Below are positions 8,129 through 16,946 of a stretch of DNA of 64,000 bases, piece by piece (within the stretch, counting starts at the first letter, position 1; each line of letters begins with the position of its first letter). The notes beneath the pieces are model-generated. The model saw only the letters and a list, made by a program, of their open reading frames with translations, did no database searches and was not told the DNA's origin. A program made the position numbers and the translations under genes. Origin of the DNA: a virus; IMG/VR virus record IMGVR_UViG_3300042889_002533, positions 1 through 64,000 of that record. The stretch is one strand, 5' to 3'.

Positions 8129-8646
8129 ATGCTAAAGAAGATACAACCACTGCAAATGTAGCATTGCCAGCGACTGGCAATCGCCCGCATGACAACAGCG
8201 ACACTATGATTCGCCGTAAAAAGTTTATGCAGTTTGATGTTAATAGCGATACATTTCGTAAATTTGAAACCGGTCGCAATCGCTTTGAGCGCTGGAGCAA
8301 ATACTTAAATCTGCAAGATGACTCTGAAAAAGCAATTTATGATTATGCAATGAAAAATCGTGATCATACCATTGTGTTGCGCAATGGAGATACTGGTGCA
8401 ATGCGTAGTATCCGCCGTCGTGCACTCAATGAAGCAGACGCAAAAATGGCAGAGTTTAAAGGATTCTTTAAACCAGTAGACACTCAAATTGATTATGATG
8501 CTGAACAATTAACAGTGGGGATAGAGGTAGAATCAGAACATACGCCTCATAAAGAAATTGCTACCATAATAGCTAAGCATCATTTGGCAGAAGATCCTGA
8601 CTACTATGTTAAGCTCAAGAAGTATGTTGAAAAGAAAGGTGCCTAA
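8125..8646 (+). CDS. Conserved phage protein of unknown function
   Basis: 173 residues. Two blocks are visible: residues 40-100 with FERWSKYLNLQDDS and GDTGAMRSIRRRAL, and a C-terminal block VGIEVESEHTPHKEIA followed by HHLAEDPDYYVKLKKY, which resembles the DUF5661-type tail seen in many phage and viral proteins. Function unknown. It is the last gene of the left late block; a strong terminator follows. Confidence 0.6.
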   Translation: MNAKEDTTTANVALPATGNRPHDNSDTMIRRKKFMQFDVNSDTFRKFETGRNRFERWSKYLNLQDDSEKAIYDYAMKNRDHTIVLRNGDTGAMRSIRRRALNEADAKMAEFKGFFKPVDTQIDYDAEQLTVGIEVESEHTPHKEIATIIAKHHLAEDPDYYVKLKKYVEKKGA

Positions 8647-8711
8647 AATTCGCAAAATGTAAAATAAAGATTTACATACTCAGAAATTCAATATATAATT
8701 TATATAGAAGG

Positions 8712-8740
8712 TAGGCTACAGTAAAGTAGCCTATTTTTTT
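8712..8740 (+). terminator. Rho-independent terminator
   Basis: TAGGCTAC, 6-base loop, GTAGCCTA, then seven T. It closes the left late gene block 50 bases before nrdB. Confidence 0.9.
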
Positions 8741-8760
8741 GCTAATTTTCCTTTAACCAT

Positions 8761-9756
8761 ATGAATCCCGACAATACCAAAATGACCATCTTTGATGAGC
8801 AAATCTCACGTAAACCAAACCGCTACCCATGGACCGAGGGTTTTATTGAAGCTATGCATTCCGGGTTTTGGACCGACAAAGAATTTTCATTTCAACCTGA
8901 CTTACATGACTTTAAAACAGTTCTTGATGATCGCCGCCGTGAAATTGTTATACGTACGCTAAGTGCTATTGGTCAAATTGAGGTTGCAGTCAAAACCTTT
9001 TGGGCTAAGTTGGGTGATAACTTGCCGCATCCATCATTGCAAGATCTTGGTTTTGTTATGGCCAATACTGAAGTGATTCACAACAATGCCTATGAGCGTT
9101 TGATTAGTGTATTGGATATGGAAGACATCTTTGAGGAGAATCTTAAATTGGAATGGATTCAAGGGCGTGTCAAATACCTAAAGAAATATACACACCGTTT
9201 TTATAAGGACAGCAATAAACAATATCTTTATGCACTAACTCTTTTTACATTGTTTGTTGAGAATGTTAGCTTATTTAGCCAGTTTTATGTTATCAATTGG
9301 TTTAAGACATTTGAAAATGTATTGACACATGCTGACCAACAAGTTAAGTATACACGCAACGAAGAAAACATTCATGCACTTGTTGGTATTCAAATCATCA
9401 ATACCATGAGGCAGGAATTGCCTGACATGTTTGATGATGAATTGGAAGAGCGTATTATTGCGGCTGCACATGAAGCATACAAAGCAGAAAGTAAAATTGT
9501 TGATTGGATGATTAATGGTATCAATGAAACTGGTCTAAGTGCGCCAATTCTTAAAGAGTTTATCAAAAATCGTATCAATGAAAGCATGACGCAAATTGGA
9601 TTCCGTAAACCATTTGAGATTGATGAAGCATTGATTGCCGAAACAATGTGGTTTGATGAACAGTTGCATGGCAACAATATGACCGACTTTTTTGCATCAC
9701 GCCCAGTCGAATACAGCAAGAAAAATCAGAGCTTTGGTGAGGACGACTTGTTCTAA
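8761..9756 (+). CDS. nrdB: Ribonucleotide reductase class Ia, small (radical) subunit
   Basis: 331 residues, close to full length. It makes the di-iron tyrosyl radical that NrdA needs to reduce NDPs to dNDPs. TEVIHNNAYERL holds the Glu, His and radical Tyr in the E-x2-H-x3-Y spacing. FTLFVENVSLF and NEENIHALVG supply further iron ligands (Glu, Glu, His). The C-terminus GEDDLF is a typical tail for docking into NrdA. It starts 21 bases after a terminator and is followed after 16 bases by nrdA, as in an operon. No inteins or introns. Confidence 0.93.
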   Translation: MNPDNTKMTIFDEQISRKPNRYPWTEGFIEAMHSGFWTDKEFSFQPDLHDFKTVLDDRRREIVIRTLSAIGQIEVAVKTFWAKLGDNLPHPSLQDLGFVMANTEVIHNNAYERLISVLDMEDIFEENLKLEWIQGRVKYLKKYTHRFYKDSNKQYLYALTLFTLFVENVSLFSQFYVINWFKTFENVLTHADQQVKYTRNEENIHALVGIQIINTMRQELPDMFDDELEERIIAAAHEAYKAESKIVDWMINGINETGLSAPILKEFIKNRINESMTQIGFRKPFEIDEALIAETMWFDEQLHGNNMTDFFASRPVEYSKKNQSFGEDDLF

Positions 9757-9772
9757 TATATAACTTTAGATT

Positions 9773-11434
9773 ATGAGTACAGAAGATATTTACTGGCTAA
9801 ACAAAGACAGCCGAAAGTTCCTAAGCAGAGGTTATGTCCTTGAAGAAAACGGTGAAACTGCAGAAAGCCGCATGCGTGATATTGCTGTTGCGGCGGAAAC
9901 ACGATTAGGAATCGCTGGATTTGCTGACAAGTTTGAAAGCTATCTACACAAAGGATACTATTCACTAAGCAGCCCAATCTGGAGTAATAGCGGTCGTGAG
10001 CGTGGATTGCCAATCAGTTGTTTTGGTACATATATTGATGATACTCTTGAAGAGATTGCTGGTTATAAAATCGCTGAAATCTCCATGATGACAAAAAATG
10101 GAGGTGGTACAAGTGCATACTTTGGCGCGCTACGCGGCCGCGGTACTCCTATTAGCACTGGCGGAACAAGCACAGGCGCTGTTCACTTCATGGAGCTTTA
10201 TGACAAACTAATGAGTGTAGTATCTCAAGGCAATGTTCGCCGAGGCAGCTTTGCAGCATACCTACCAATTGACCATCCTGACATTGAAGAATTCCTAAAA
10301 ATTAAAGGAGAAGGCCACACCATTCAGGACATGAGTATTGGTGTTACTGTTAGTGACGCATGGATGAAGCGCATGATTGATGGCGATAAAGAAGCACGCA
10401 AGACATGGGGATTAGTCATCAAGAAGCGTTTTGAAAGTGGCTATCCATACCTGTTCTTTAGTGATACCGCAAACAATGGTGCGCCTCAAGTATACAAGGA
10501 CAAAGGTAAACGCATCCATGCAAGCAACCTTTGCAATGAAATTTACCTGAGTACGTGTAAAGACGAAAGCTTTGTTTGTAATCTATCATCAATCAACCTT
10601 GAGCGTTGGGATGACATGAAAGATACTGATGCTATTGAAACGTTGGTATACTTTCTTGACAGTGTCATGACTGAATTCATTGACAAGACTGAAGGTATGG
10701 CGCACATGGATGCTCCACGTCGGTTTGCAATCAATCAGCGCGCATTGGGTGTAGGCGTTCTTGGATGGCATAGTTACTTGCAAAGCAAAGCCTTGCCGTT
10801 TGAGAGTATGGAAGCCAAGATGGAAAATATCGGCATCTTTAAAACACTTCGTGAAAAATGTGACTCTGCTACAGAGCAACTTGCGCAGATGTATGGCGAA
10901 CCTGAATTGCTCAAAGGGTATGGGCGGCGCAATGCTACAACCATTGCAATTGCACCAACCACCAGCAGCTCATTTATTCTCGGTCAAGTTAGTCCAAGTA
11001 TTGAACCTCTTAACAGCAACTACTTTGTTAAAGATCTTGCAAAAGGTAAATTCACATATAAGAATCCATACCTGACAAAGTTACTTAAGAGCAAAGCGTT
11101 GGACAACAGCGAAACATGGCGTGATATTCTTATTCATGGCGGCAGTGTTCAACATCTGACAACACTAACGGATGAAGAGAAAGCCACATTTAAAACCTTT
11201 GGTGAAATCCCTCAAAAGGAAATTGTTATACAAGCAGCTCAACGTCAACGATATATAGATCAAGGACAAAGTCTTAATTTAATGATTGCACCAAAAGCCA
11301 AACCAAAAGAAGTAAATGAACTAATGATTTTTGCGTGGGAAAGCGGAATCAAAGGATTGTATTATCAACGTAGTGCAAATCCTGCTCAAGAGCTAGCGCG
11401 CAGCATCATGACATGTTCAACCTGTGAAGCATAA
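9773..11434 (+). CDS. nrdA: Ribonucleotide reductase class Ia, large (catalytic) subunit
   Basis: 553 residues, shorter than cellular NrdA (about 750) because the N-terminal ATP-cone is absent, so dATP inhibition is probably lost, as in many phages. Seen: PISCFGTYIDD (active-site Cys), NGGGTSAYFG, ASNLCNEIYL and CNLSSINLE (catalytic Cys/Asn/Glu region), NATTIAIAPTTSSS, and the C-terminal CSTCEA redox cysteine pair. It reduces ribonucleotides with NrdB encoded just upstream; the thioredoxin-like protein at 20355 could be its electron donor (inference). The stop overlaps the next start (TAATG). Confidence 0.93.
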   Translation: MSTEDIYWLNKDSRKFLSRGYVLEENGETAESRMRDIAVAAETRLGIAGFADKFESYLHKGYYSLSSPIWSNSGRERGLPISCFGTYIDDTLEEIAGYKIAEISMMTKNGGGTSAYFGALRGRGTPISTGGTSTGAVHFMELYDKLMSVVSQGNVRRGSFAAYLPIDHPDIEEFLKIKGEGHTIQDMSIGVTVSDAWMKRMIDGDKEARKTWGLVIKKRFESGYPYLFFSDTANNGAPQVYKDKGKRIHASNLCNEIYLSTCKDESFVCNLSSINLERWDDMKDTDAIETLVYFLDSVMTEFIDKTEGMAHMDAPRRFAINQRALGVGVLGWHSYLQSKALPFESMEAKMENIGIFKTLREKCDSATEQLAQMYGEPELLKGYGRRNATTIAIAPTTSSSFILGQVSPSIEPLNSNYFVKDLAKGKFTYKNPYLTKLLKSKALDNSETWRDILIHGGSVQHLTTLTDEEKATFKTFGEIPQKEIVIQAAQRQRYIDQGQSLNLMIAPKAKPKEVNELMIFAWESGIKGLYYQRSANPAQELARSIMTCSTCEA

Positions 11435-11619
11435 TGACTGAAAAACCATCATCAGCAGATAGCCTTTCACCATTCTGGTACGCAGTTGGAACGTTGTTTA
11501 GCGTTCCACTATTAGTAATCATACTATTGATTACGTCCGTTGCATTTTTATGCAGTTGGCCAATAGTTCCAATATTAGCTTATTATCAACGTAAAGAAGA
11601 ATTAAAAGATAATGATTGA
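11434..11619 (+). CDS. Small membrane protein, unknown
   Basis: 61 residues with one long or two close hydrophobic segments (PLLVIILLITSVAFLCSW, residues 25-42) and a charged C-terminus EELKDND. It starts inside the nrdA stop and overlaps the next gene by 8 bases. No family recognised. Confidence 0.6.
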   Translation: MTEKPSSADSLSPFWYAVGTLFSVPLLVIILLITSVAFLCSWPIVPILAYYQRKEELKDND

Positions 11620-11824
11620 AACAAATAAATGTCCTGGTTGCAAACATGTGTATGAAATTGTTTGGGATGATGATAATAGCGAATATTATAATGATAATGA
11701 AGATGAAGATGAGCTAGACCAATTTGACGAATCAGAAGAGCTATATCCTGAGTATTGCCCTTTCTGTGGTATTCATCGTGATTATAATGGAGAGGTTGAT
11801 TCGTCCGATGATGAATTACTCTGA
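11612..11824 (+). CDS. Acidic zinc-ribbon protein
   Basis: 70 residues. Two Cys pairs, CPGC (7-10) and CPFC (49-52), should bind one zinc. Between them lies a very ac​idic run of Asp/Glu. Such small ribbons may mimic DNA or bind RNA polymerase, but no partner can be named. Cotranscribed with the nrd genes by position. Confidence 0.6.
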   Translation: MIETNKCPGCKHVYEIVWDDDNSEYYNDNEDEDELDQFDESEELYPEYCPFCGIHRDYNGEVDSSDDELL

Positions 11825-11834
11825 TATATAATAC

Positions 11835-12266
11835 ATGGATTGGTATTACAATGGAGAAGTATTTAGCGTTACACATGCGGTTGAAAAGATAGCTGAAGGT
11901 TACATCGGATTCATATATGAAGTAACTGACAATACCAATGGGAAAAAATATATTGGTAAGAAGCTATTAACTACAACTAAAAAATTACCGCCACTTAAAG
12001 GAACAAAGCGCAAGCGCAAAAAAATTGTACACAGTGATTGGCAAACATATTATGGAAGTAGCGAACTCGTTAAGCAGTTGGTTGAAGAACGGGAGGACAC
12101 CTTCTCAAGAGAGATACTTGCGTTTGGTAAAGCAAAAGGCGAGCTGTCATACATTGAAGCAAAGTACCATTTTGACCGAGAAGTGCTCCTAAGTGACGAT
12201 TACTACAATGAATTTATTGGCTGCCGCATTCATTCAAAGCATGTACAAAATTTGTGGAAAAAGTAA
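11835..12266 (+). CDS. GIY-YIG endonuclease-like protein
   Basis: 143 residues. IGFIYEVTDNTNGKKYIGKK (residues 25-44) is a GIY-YIG variant, followed by a basic segment KGTKRKRKK and DWQTYYGSS. EAKYHFD near 114 carries the conserved Glu. The size and the end RIHSKHVQNLWKK match, from memory, a family of phage GIY-YIG proteins related to T4 Seg/DenA nucleases. It could cut host DNA or act as a mobile nuclease. It is not flanked by tRNAs, unlike the other GIY-YIG gene at 23331. Confidence 0.7.
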   Translation: MDWYYNGEVFSVTHAVEKIAEGYIGFIYEVTDNTNGKKYIGKKLLTTTKKLPPLKGTKRKRKKIVHSDWQTYYGSSELVKQLVEEREDTFSREILAFGKAKGELSYIEAKYHFDREVLLSDDYYNEFIGCRIHSKHVQNLWKK

Positions 12267-12295
12267 TTTACATTCTTTCGTTTTTAGATTATAAT
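12267..12295 (+). promoter_or_regulatory. Early sigma70-type promoter before rnh
   Basis: TTTACA at 12267-12272, a 17-base spacer, and TATAAT at 12290-12295, 20 bases before ATG 12316. The -35 touches the stop of the previous gene. Confidence 0.7.
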
Positions 12296-12315
12296 TACAT
12301 AACAACCAAAACAAA

Positions 12316-13182
12316 ATGATTCTCATCGATTATAGTGGCATTGCCATTTCAAGTGTCTTTAGCCAAGCAAAGAGCAATAAGATTGAAGAAGACTTTCTTC
12401 GACATATTATTCTAAATAGCCTGCGCATGTATAACCTTAAGTACCGTGATAAGTATGGTAAGATGGTTATTGCCTGCGATGGCGGCAGCTGGCGCAAAGA
12501 TTACTATCCACAATATAAAGCAGCCCGCCGTAAGAATCGTGAAGAAAGCAGCATGGACTGGAAGGAAATCTTCCGCATTCTCAACAACGTCAAAGCCGAA
12601 ATTGTTGAGCATTTGCCATACACTGTAGTACAAACTGATAAGGCAGAAGCCGATGATGTTATTGCTGCACTAGTGGAAACCACTCAAGAATTTGGCAACT
12701 ATGAGCCTGTCATGATTATTAGTGCGGATAAGGACTTTATTCAATTGCAGCGATATGATAATGTCGCACAATGGAGTCCAATGACCAAGAAGCTTATCAC
12801 TGATAAAAATCCAGCAAGGTATCTGATGGAGCATGTTCTCAAAGGCGATAGCGGTGATGGCGTACCTAATGTTCTTAGTCCCGACAATACATTTACTGAC
12901 AGCATTCGTCAAACAGCATTGCGTGCAACCAAGATTGACGAATGGATTTCAGCCGATAAAGCAGGCAAGCTGCAAAATGTTATGCCTGAAGAAACATATC
13001 GCAACTATATTCGCAACCGCACCGTGATTGATCTTGATTGCGCACCTACAGAGGTGCGCAATGCTATTCTTACAGAATACAATTCAGCTCCGGTTAAAAA
13101 TAACAGTAAGGTTCTTAACTATCTGATATCCAAACGTTGCAACATGCTTATTAGCAGTGCATCAGAATTTTTTACCAAATAA
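12316..13182 (+). CDS. rnh: RNase H / 5'-3' flap exonuclease (T4 Rnh type)
   Basis: 288 residues, FEN-1/5' nuclease family as in T4 RNase H, which removes RNA primers from Okazaki fragments. Seen: ILIDYSG (2-8) with the first metal Asp, CDGGSWRKDYYPQYKAARRK (near 54), EADDVIA (near 100), ISADKDFIQL (near 132) and GDSGDGVPN (near 175), all acidic metal-site motifs of the family. Own early promoter upstream. The C-terminal helical part would contact the single-strand binding protein by analogy to T4. Confidence 0.88.
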   Translation: MILIDYSGIAISSVFSQAKSNKIEEDFLRHIILNSLRMYNLKYRDKYGKMVIACDGGSWRKDYYPQYKAARRKNREESSMDWKEIFRILNNVKAEIVEHLPYTVVQTDKAEADDVIAALVETTQEFGNYEPVMIISADKDFIQLQRYDNVAQWSPMTKKLITDKNPARYLMEHVLKGDSGDGVPNVLSPDNTFTDSIRQTALRATKIDEWISADKAGKLQNVMPEETYRNYIRNRTVIDLDCAPTEVRNAILTEYNSAPVKNNSKVLNYLISKRCNMLISSASEFFTK

Positions 13183-13186
13183 ACAT

Positions 13187-13621
13187 ATGATTAGAAGAAT
13201 GAATGATAGGTTACCACATGAGGTATTTGAGTTGCTTGAAAAAACTACAAGTCTTGATGAACGTGTAGAGGTTTTAAGAAACAATTTTACACAACCAGTT
13301 CAAATGATTTTGCAGGCAGCATTCAAACCTGACCTTCATTTGGATCTTCCAGCAGGAGCTCCTCCATACAATCCAGATCCTAACGCAGCGGGATTGCAAC
13401 CTTCTCCATTAAAACAACAAATTAAAATTTTGCCAAGCCTATTGAAACGAAATGATCGTTTGTCTAGTATTCGTAAAGAAACATTGTTTATTCGTCTTAT
13501 TGAGGGAGCACATGCAAAAGACGCTATTATAATTATTGCAGCTAAAGATAAAAAGCTACCTGAATTGTATCCATTGCTTACGGAGTCTTTAGTACGTGCT
13601 GCATTTCCAAATTTAATTTGA
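13187..13621 (+). CDS. Conserved phage protein of unknown function (DUF6433-like)
   Basis: 144 residues from ATG 13187, just after the rnh stop. LDLPAGAPPYNPDPNAAGL (mid) and AHAKDAIIIIAAKDKKLPEL (near 112) match, from memory, a family found beside replication genes in large phages. Function unknown. Likely cotranscribed with rnh. Confidence 0.65.
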   Translation: MIRRMNDRLPHEVFELLEKTTSLDERVEVLRNNFTQPVQMILQAAFKPDLHLDLPAGAPPYNPDPNAAGLQPSPLKQQIKILPSLLKRNDRLSSIRKETLFIRLIEGAHAKDAIIIIAAKDKKLPELYPLLTESLVRAAFPNLI

Positions 13622-13622
13622 T

Positions 13623-13895
13623 ATGACTTATACATTTAAATGTACGTCGTGTGAGCATGAATGGGACGCTAGTATGAGTATGGCAGACCGTGATGTTCCA
13701 TTGACACAGCATTGTGTAGCATGTGCAGCAGAAGGGCCCGGCGTAATCAAACGCATCATTAGCAGTGCGCCTCGCATTTCATATGACGGTGCTCAAACGG
13801 TATTGCAACGCGCCGGTAGGGGATGGAACGATGTTCTGAAAAAAATCCAAAAGGCAAATGGCCGATACGCAAAGAAAAATATTGAAACACGATAA
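13623..13895 (+). CDS. FmdB-like zinc-ribbon protein
   Basis: 90 residues. CTSC (7-10) and CVAC (32-35) form a zinc ribbon with EHEWDAS between them, as in FmdB-type putative regulatory proteins. The C-terminal half is basic (LKKIQKANGRYAKKN). Begins 2 bases after the previous gene. Role unknown. Confidence 0.65.
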   Translation: MTYTFKCTSCEHEWDASMSMADRDVPLTQHCVACAAEGPGVIKRIISSAPRISYDGAQTVLQRAGRGWNDVLKKIQKANGRYAKKNIETR

Positions 13896-13900
13896 CGCAT

Positions 13901-14065
13901 ATGGGAAAGAGTCGAAAAAGCAAAGGATCTAATGGTCGTAAGCAATCATATTATGATGACGACTATAACGCTGAAAATAAAAAACTCAAAAAGAGTAAAC
14001 ATTCTGATAGCCGAAAAGACAAAAGTGTGGAAAAAGGTATCTTTATTGATTGGAGTGCGCTATGA
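13901..14065 (+). CDS. Small basic protein, unknown
   Basis: 54 residues, highly charged: Lys/Ser-rich start MGKSRKSKGSNGRK, a YYDDDY patch, and the end FIDWSAL. It fits exactly between the zinc-ribbon gene (5-base gap) and the exonuclease gene (ATGA overlap), which supports it being real. Confidence 0.6.
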   Translation: MGKSRKSKGSNGRKQSYYDDDYNAENKKLKKSKHSDSRKDKSVEKGIFIDWSAL

Positions 14066-14760
14066 ATGAGCGCAGAACTTTTGTGCATGATCCTGTTGAA
14101 TTGGGTTATGCTGAGTTGGGCGATGCTAGCGTTCCAGGCACACGTGTATACGTTACACCTGAAGGGAAAAAGTATCCTAGTATTACAACCGTATTGGGTG
14201 CGCGCGGCAAGGAAGCTATCTATGAATGGCGCCGGCGCGTAGGTGAAGAAGAAGCTAACCGTATCACGCGGCATGCCTGTGCACGAGGAACGGCACTGCA
14301 TACCATTGCTGAGAAGTATATTAATAACGAACTTGATATATACAAAAAGGATGAGATGCCCCATGTTGTAGCATTATTCCGTAGTATTCAACCAATCCTC
14401 GATAAGAACATTGGACGCGTTGTAATGCAGGAACGACCACTATATAGTGACCATCTTGGAATTGCTGGAAGAGTTGATCTAATTGCAGAATATGAAGGAA
14501 AACTTAGTGTCATTGATTTTAAAACCAGTAAGCGTGTTAAAACTCGAGAAGAGATTAGCAACTACTTTGTGCAGTCGTGTGCATATGCTATAATGTTTGA
14601 AGAGCGCACGGGTATACCAGTATCACGTACTGTAATTGTTATGGCTATTGATGACAATCCCGTTCCTATTGTATTTAAAGAAAAGCGAGACTCTTGGGCG
14701 GCTGAACTGCAAAAAGTAATTAAAGAATACAATACCAAAAAACTATTCGGACATGGATAA
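14062..14760 (+). CDS. PD-(D/E)XK exonuclease (Cas4/MGME1-like)
   Basis: 232 residues. GIAGRVDLIAEYEGKLSVID followed by FKTSKR is the PD-(D/E)XK core (Asp, then D-F-K), with RGTALHTIAEKY (near 76) and an added QSCAYAIMFEE helix as in RecB/Cas4/MGME1 nucleases. It probably trims DNA ends during replication or recombination. Start chosen at 14062, overlapping the previous stop as ATGA; it overlaps the ClpP-like gene by 8 bases. Confidence 0.8.
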   Translation: MNERRTFVHDPVELGYAELGDASVPGTRVYVTPEGKKYPSITTVLGARGKEAIYEWRRRVGEEEANRITRHACARGTALHTIAEKYINNELDIYKKDEMPHVVALFRSIQPILDKNIGRVVMQERPLYSDHLGIAGRVDLIAEYEGKLSVIDFKTSKRVKTREEISNYFVQSCAYAIMFEERTGIPVSRTVIVMAIDDNPVPIVFKEKRDSWAAELQKVIKEYNTKKLFGHG

Positions 14761-15376
14761 TACAAAAACTAAAAACAACAAAGGCCTGCTTGATCTGCTA
14801 ACAAGTGGACCACCAGACAGTTTCTCAAGCGATTATGGATGTGTACGTGAGTATTACCTGAGCGATGAAATTGGATCACCAAGTGAATATATCAGTTGGT
14901 TCCATGAGATTCGCAACTGTCGTGAAACTGATGCAATAAAGATTCATATCAATTGCCCAGGAGGAAACTTATTTACAACCATTCAATTCCTTCAAGCATT
15001 ACAAGAAACTGAAGCACACATCATTGTAAGTGTTGAAGGCGCATGCATGAGCGCAGCAACACTTATCTTCTTGTCGGCCGATGAATATATGATTACCAAT
15101 CACAGCATGTTCCTGTTTCATAACTATAGTGCTGGAACAGTTGGCAAAGGCGGTGAAATGTATCATGGCATGGTTCATGAGCGCAAATGGAGCACTGGAT
15201 TGTTTCAAGACATGTATACCGACTTCCTTACACCTGAGGAAATTGTTGACATGACAAATGATAAAGATATTTGGCTGGATGCAAATCAGGTTCTTGAGCG
15301 CCTTGAAAAGCGCGGCAAGCTGATGGAGAAAAAAGCTAAAAAGGCTGGACAGCCCAAAAAAACTGAATCCAATTAA
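14753..15376 (+). CDS. ClpP-like serine protease
   Basis: 207 residues. INCPGGNLFTTI (near 64) forms the oxyanion strand, GACMSAATLIF (near 97) contains the nucleophile Ser, and MFLFHNYSAGTVGKG (near 119) supplies the His; a later Asp completes the ClpP/crotonase-fold triad. Known ClpP pairs with ClpX/ClpA; no phage unfoldase is seen here, so it may use the host one or act alone. Phage relatives serve in proteolysis of host or head proteins. A phage tmRNA at 31581 offers a possible link to tag-directed degradation (inference). Ends before a bidirectional terminator. Confidence 0.8.
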   Translation: MDNTKTKNNKGLLDLLTSGPPDSFSSDYGCVREYYLSDEIGSPSEYISWFHEIRNCRETDAIKIHINCPGGNLFTTIQFLQALQETEAHIIVSVEGACMSAATLIFLSADEYMITNHSMFLFHNYSAGTVGKGGEMYHGMVHERKWSTGLFQDMYTDFLTPEEIVDMTNDKDIWLDANQVLERLEKRGKLMEKKAKKAGQPKKTESN

Positions 15377-15383
15377 AGAGACG

Positions 15384-15419
15384 AAAAAGCCGCTGCAATT
15401 TGTTTTACAGCGGCTTTTT
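15384..15419. terminator. Bidirectional rho-independent terminator
   Basis: AAAAAGCCGCTG and CAGCGGCTTTTT pair perfectly (12 bp) around a 12-base loop. It lies between two convergent genes and has A and T runs on the two sides, so it can stop both. Confidence 0.9.
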
Positions 15420-15421
15420 CT

Positions 15422-16000
15422 TTACTTGCTTTGTCCAGCCTTAATCCAGTTTCTCGCTGCAGCAATCAATTTGGGATGAGCAGCGCCCAATACAGTTTCC
15501 CATGAGTCGCCTATAAGAGGTTTTAATCCAGCCTCACGGAGAAAAGCATATCGCTTAGGTCGCCCGACTTTCAATAGGTTTGGGTTGAGGATAAAAAGTT
15601 TCATGCTTTCAGCAAAAACTTCATAAGCATTGGGCTCATACGGACTTACAGCCTTTTCGCCTTTGACTGCTTTCTTAATATGCTTTGAAGGTTTTTTAAG
15701 CATGTCATCAACATAATGTCCGCATTCATGAGCAATAACACCAGCGCCTGTCAAGTCTGCTTTGTATCCAGTATATGACCAGCAAAACCCAGGCGTGCGC
15801 ACAGGCGTCAAAACAATTTTTTCATTCACGGAAATCGTCCCGCTGCCCCAATCATAAAATCCGTAATATGAAGTATTAGCAGCATTCACAATATACGGAA
15901 TTGGGAGTTTGTTGATTTTACAAAAGGCGACAACAATGTCCCGCCCATACTTTAGGTTTTCAGGCTTTTTTTGGCCTGGGTGTGGGTATTCAATTCGCAT
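15422..16000 (-). CDS. Zinc metallopeptidase-like protein
   Basis: 192 residues from the ATG at 16000. GVIAHECGHYVDDM (near 94) is an HExxH-type zinc site, and YEPNAYEVFAESMKLF downstream supplies a likely third ligand Glu, as in anti-restriction ArdC- or SprT-like metalloproteases. Leftward gene with its own promoter whose -10 ends 7 bases before ATG, so the mRNA is probably leaderless. An upstream in-frame ATG (16087) would run through that promoter and is rejected. Substrate unknown. Confidence 0.7.
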   Translation of the reverse strand: MRIEYPHPGQKKPENLKYGRDIVVAFCKINKLPIPYIVNAANTSYYGFYDWGSGTISVNEKIVLTPVRTPGFCWSYTGYKADLTGAGVIAHECGHYVDDMLKKPSKHIKKAVKGEKAVSPYEPNAYEVFAESMKLFILNPNLLKVGRPKRYAFLREAGLKPLIGDSWETVLGAAHPKLIAAARNWIKAGQSK

Positions 16001-16007
16001 CAAGATT

Positions 16008-16036
16008 ATTATAAACCAAAAAGTGCAGCTTGTAAA
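16008..16036 (-). promoter_or_regulatory. Leftward early promoter of metallopeptidase gene
   Basis: On the minus strand TTTACA (16036-16031), 17 bases, TATAAT (16013-16008), then 7 bases to the ATG at 16000. Confidence 0.75.
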
Positions 16037-16072
16037 GGAAAAAATATGACAAAATGCATTCCTCCGTAACTT

Positions 16073-16085
16073 GTTGATATTCAAC
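16073..16085. promoter_or_regulatory. Palindrome GTTGATATTCAAC between divergent promoters
   Basis: Perfect GTTGA-TAT-TCAAC inverted repeat, about 37 bases from both the leftward and rightward -35 elements. The same palindrome recurs upstream of other early promoters, so it is probably a shared protein-binding site. Confidence 0.6.
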
Positions 16086-16121
16086 AAAACCGCAAAATAT
16101 GCATTTTATGGCAAAAAGTCC

Positions 16122-16150
16122 TTTACAGAGCACAAGATTTAGAGTATAAT
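16122..16150 (+). promoter_or_regulatory. Early sigma70-type promoter
   Basis: TTTACA 16122-16127, 17-base spacer, TATAAT 16145-16150, followed by the conserved GTAAGG leader and ATG 16171. Confidence 0.8.
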
Positions 16151-16170
16151 GATCTTGTAAGGAAACTAAT

Positions 16171-16353
16171 ATGACACCTAATTTTTACGCTAGTCTCGCG
16201 GGAGCACTTAGAGGAACACTGCTTTCTCTAAAATATAATCGTGACATTGCTCACCTATTGGACAATGAAGCGGATAAACTAAAAGCCTTTCAAGCGATTG
16301 TAGATAAGGCTATCATGCAAGCAGATAGGCAAAGTAAGGAGGTTGTTGAATGA
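16171..16353 (+). CDS. Unknown small early protein
   Basis: 60 residues, helical by composition; not recognised. First gene after an early promoter, and its stop overlaps the HNH gene start by 4 bases. Confidence 0.6.
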   Translation: MTPNFYASLAGALRGTLLSLKYNRDIAHLLDNEADKLKAFQAIVDKAIMQADRQSKEVVE

Positions 16354-16934
16354 CACCTGTAGCGCCCAAAACAAAAACCACACTCGTCTTGACTGCAGGC
16401 TTTCAGGCCTGCGGATTCTTTAGTGCGCGCAGTACAGTTCGCAACATGATTGTGGGCGGCGTTAAAGCATATGACCTGTATGGCAATATTCATGATTGGG
16501 ATAGCTGGATTGCAAATGATGAATATCTTGTGCCAGATCATCCAGCGTTGCGCAGTGTTGATAGCAGCTGGGCTGTGCCTACAATTGTAGTGATCCCAGG
16601 ATGGTTTGGCACTTTTGGCAAGAGGCGCAATCGTGTCATCAACTTGAGACAGCTATACTATGTGTATGATGGCGAATGCCAATACTGTCTCAAAAAGATT
16701 CCATTTACGGCTGCAACACGTGATCATGTATTGCCACGCAGTCGAGGTGGAAGCAATGATGACAGCAACATTGTATTGAGTTGCAAAAAGTGTAACAGCA
16801 AAAAGAGCAACAAGTTTCCATATCAGAACATCAAAGGCAGCAGTGTCAAACCAAAGATTCTTAATGATGTGGAGTTTACAGCACTAAGTGAAAAAGTAGA
16901 GATTCGAGAAGAGTGGAAAACCTTCCTTGTATAA
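16350..16934 (+). CDS. HNH endonuclease domain protein
   Basis: 194 residues. The C-terminal half has CQYCLKKIPF then TRDHVLPRSRGGSND and NIVLSCKKCNSKKSN: two zinc CxxC pairs and the DH...N...H core of a McrA-type HNH nuclease. The N-terminal 90 residues are unrecognised. This gene is not beside a tRNA and could be a host-takeover nuclease rather than a homing enzyme. Confidence 0.75.
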   Translation: MTPVAPKTKTTLVLTAGFQACGFFSARSTVRNMIVGGVKAYDLYGNIHDWDSWIANDEYLVPDHPALRSVDSSWAVPTIVVIPGWFGTFGKRRNRVINLRQLYYVYDGECQYCLKKIPFTAATRDHVLPRSRGGSNDDSNIVLSCKKCNSKKSNKFPYQNIKGSSVKPKILNDVEFTALSEKVEIREEWKTFLV

Positions 16935-16937
16935 ATA
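16930..16937 (+). promoter_or_regulatory. T4-type late promoter TATAAATA
   Basis: Exact consensus overlapping the HNH stop, 9 bases before ATG 16947. Confidence 0.75.
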
Positions 16938-16946
16938 AACTATAAT

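Noticed and set aside
11835-12266. Calling this gene denA
   Set aside because: The GIY-YIG core fits, but the similarity to T4 endonuclease II is not strong enough by eye to assign the symbol.
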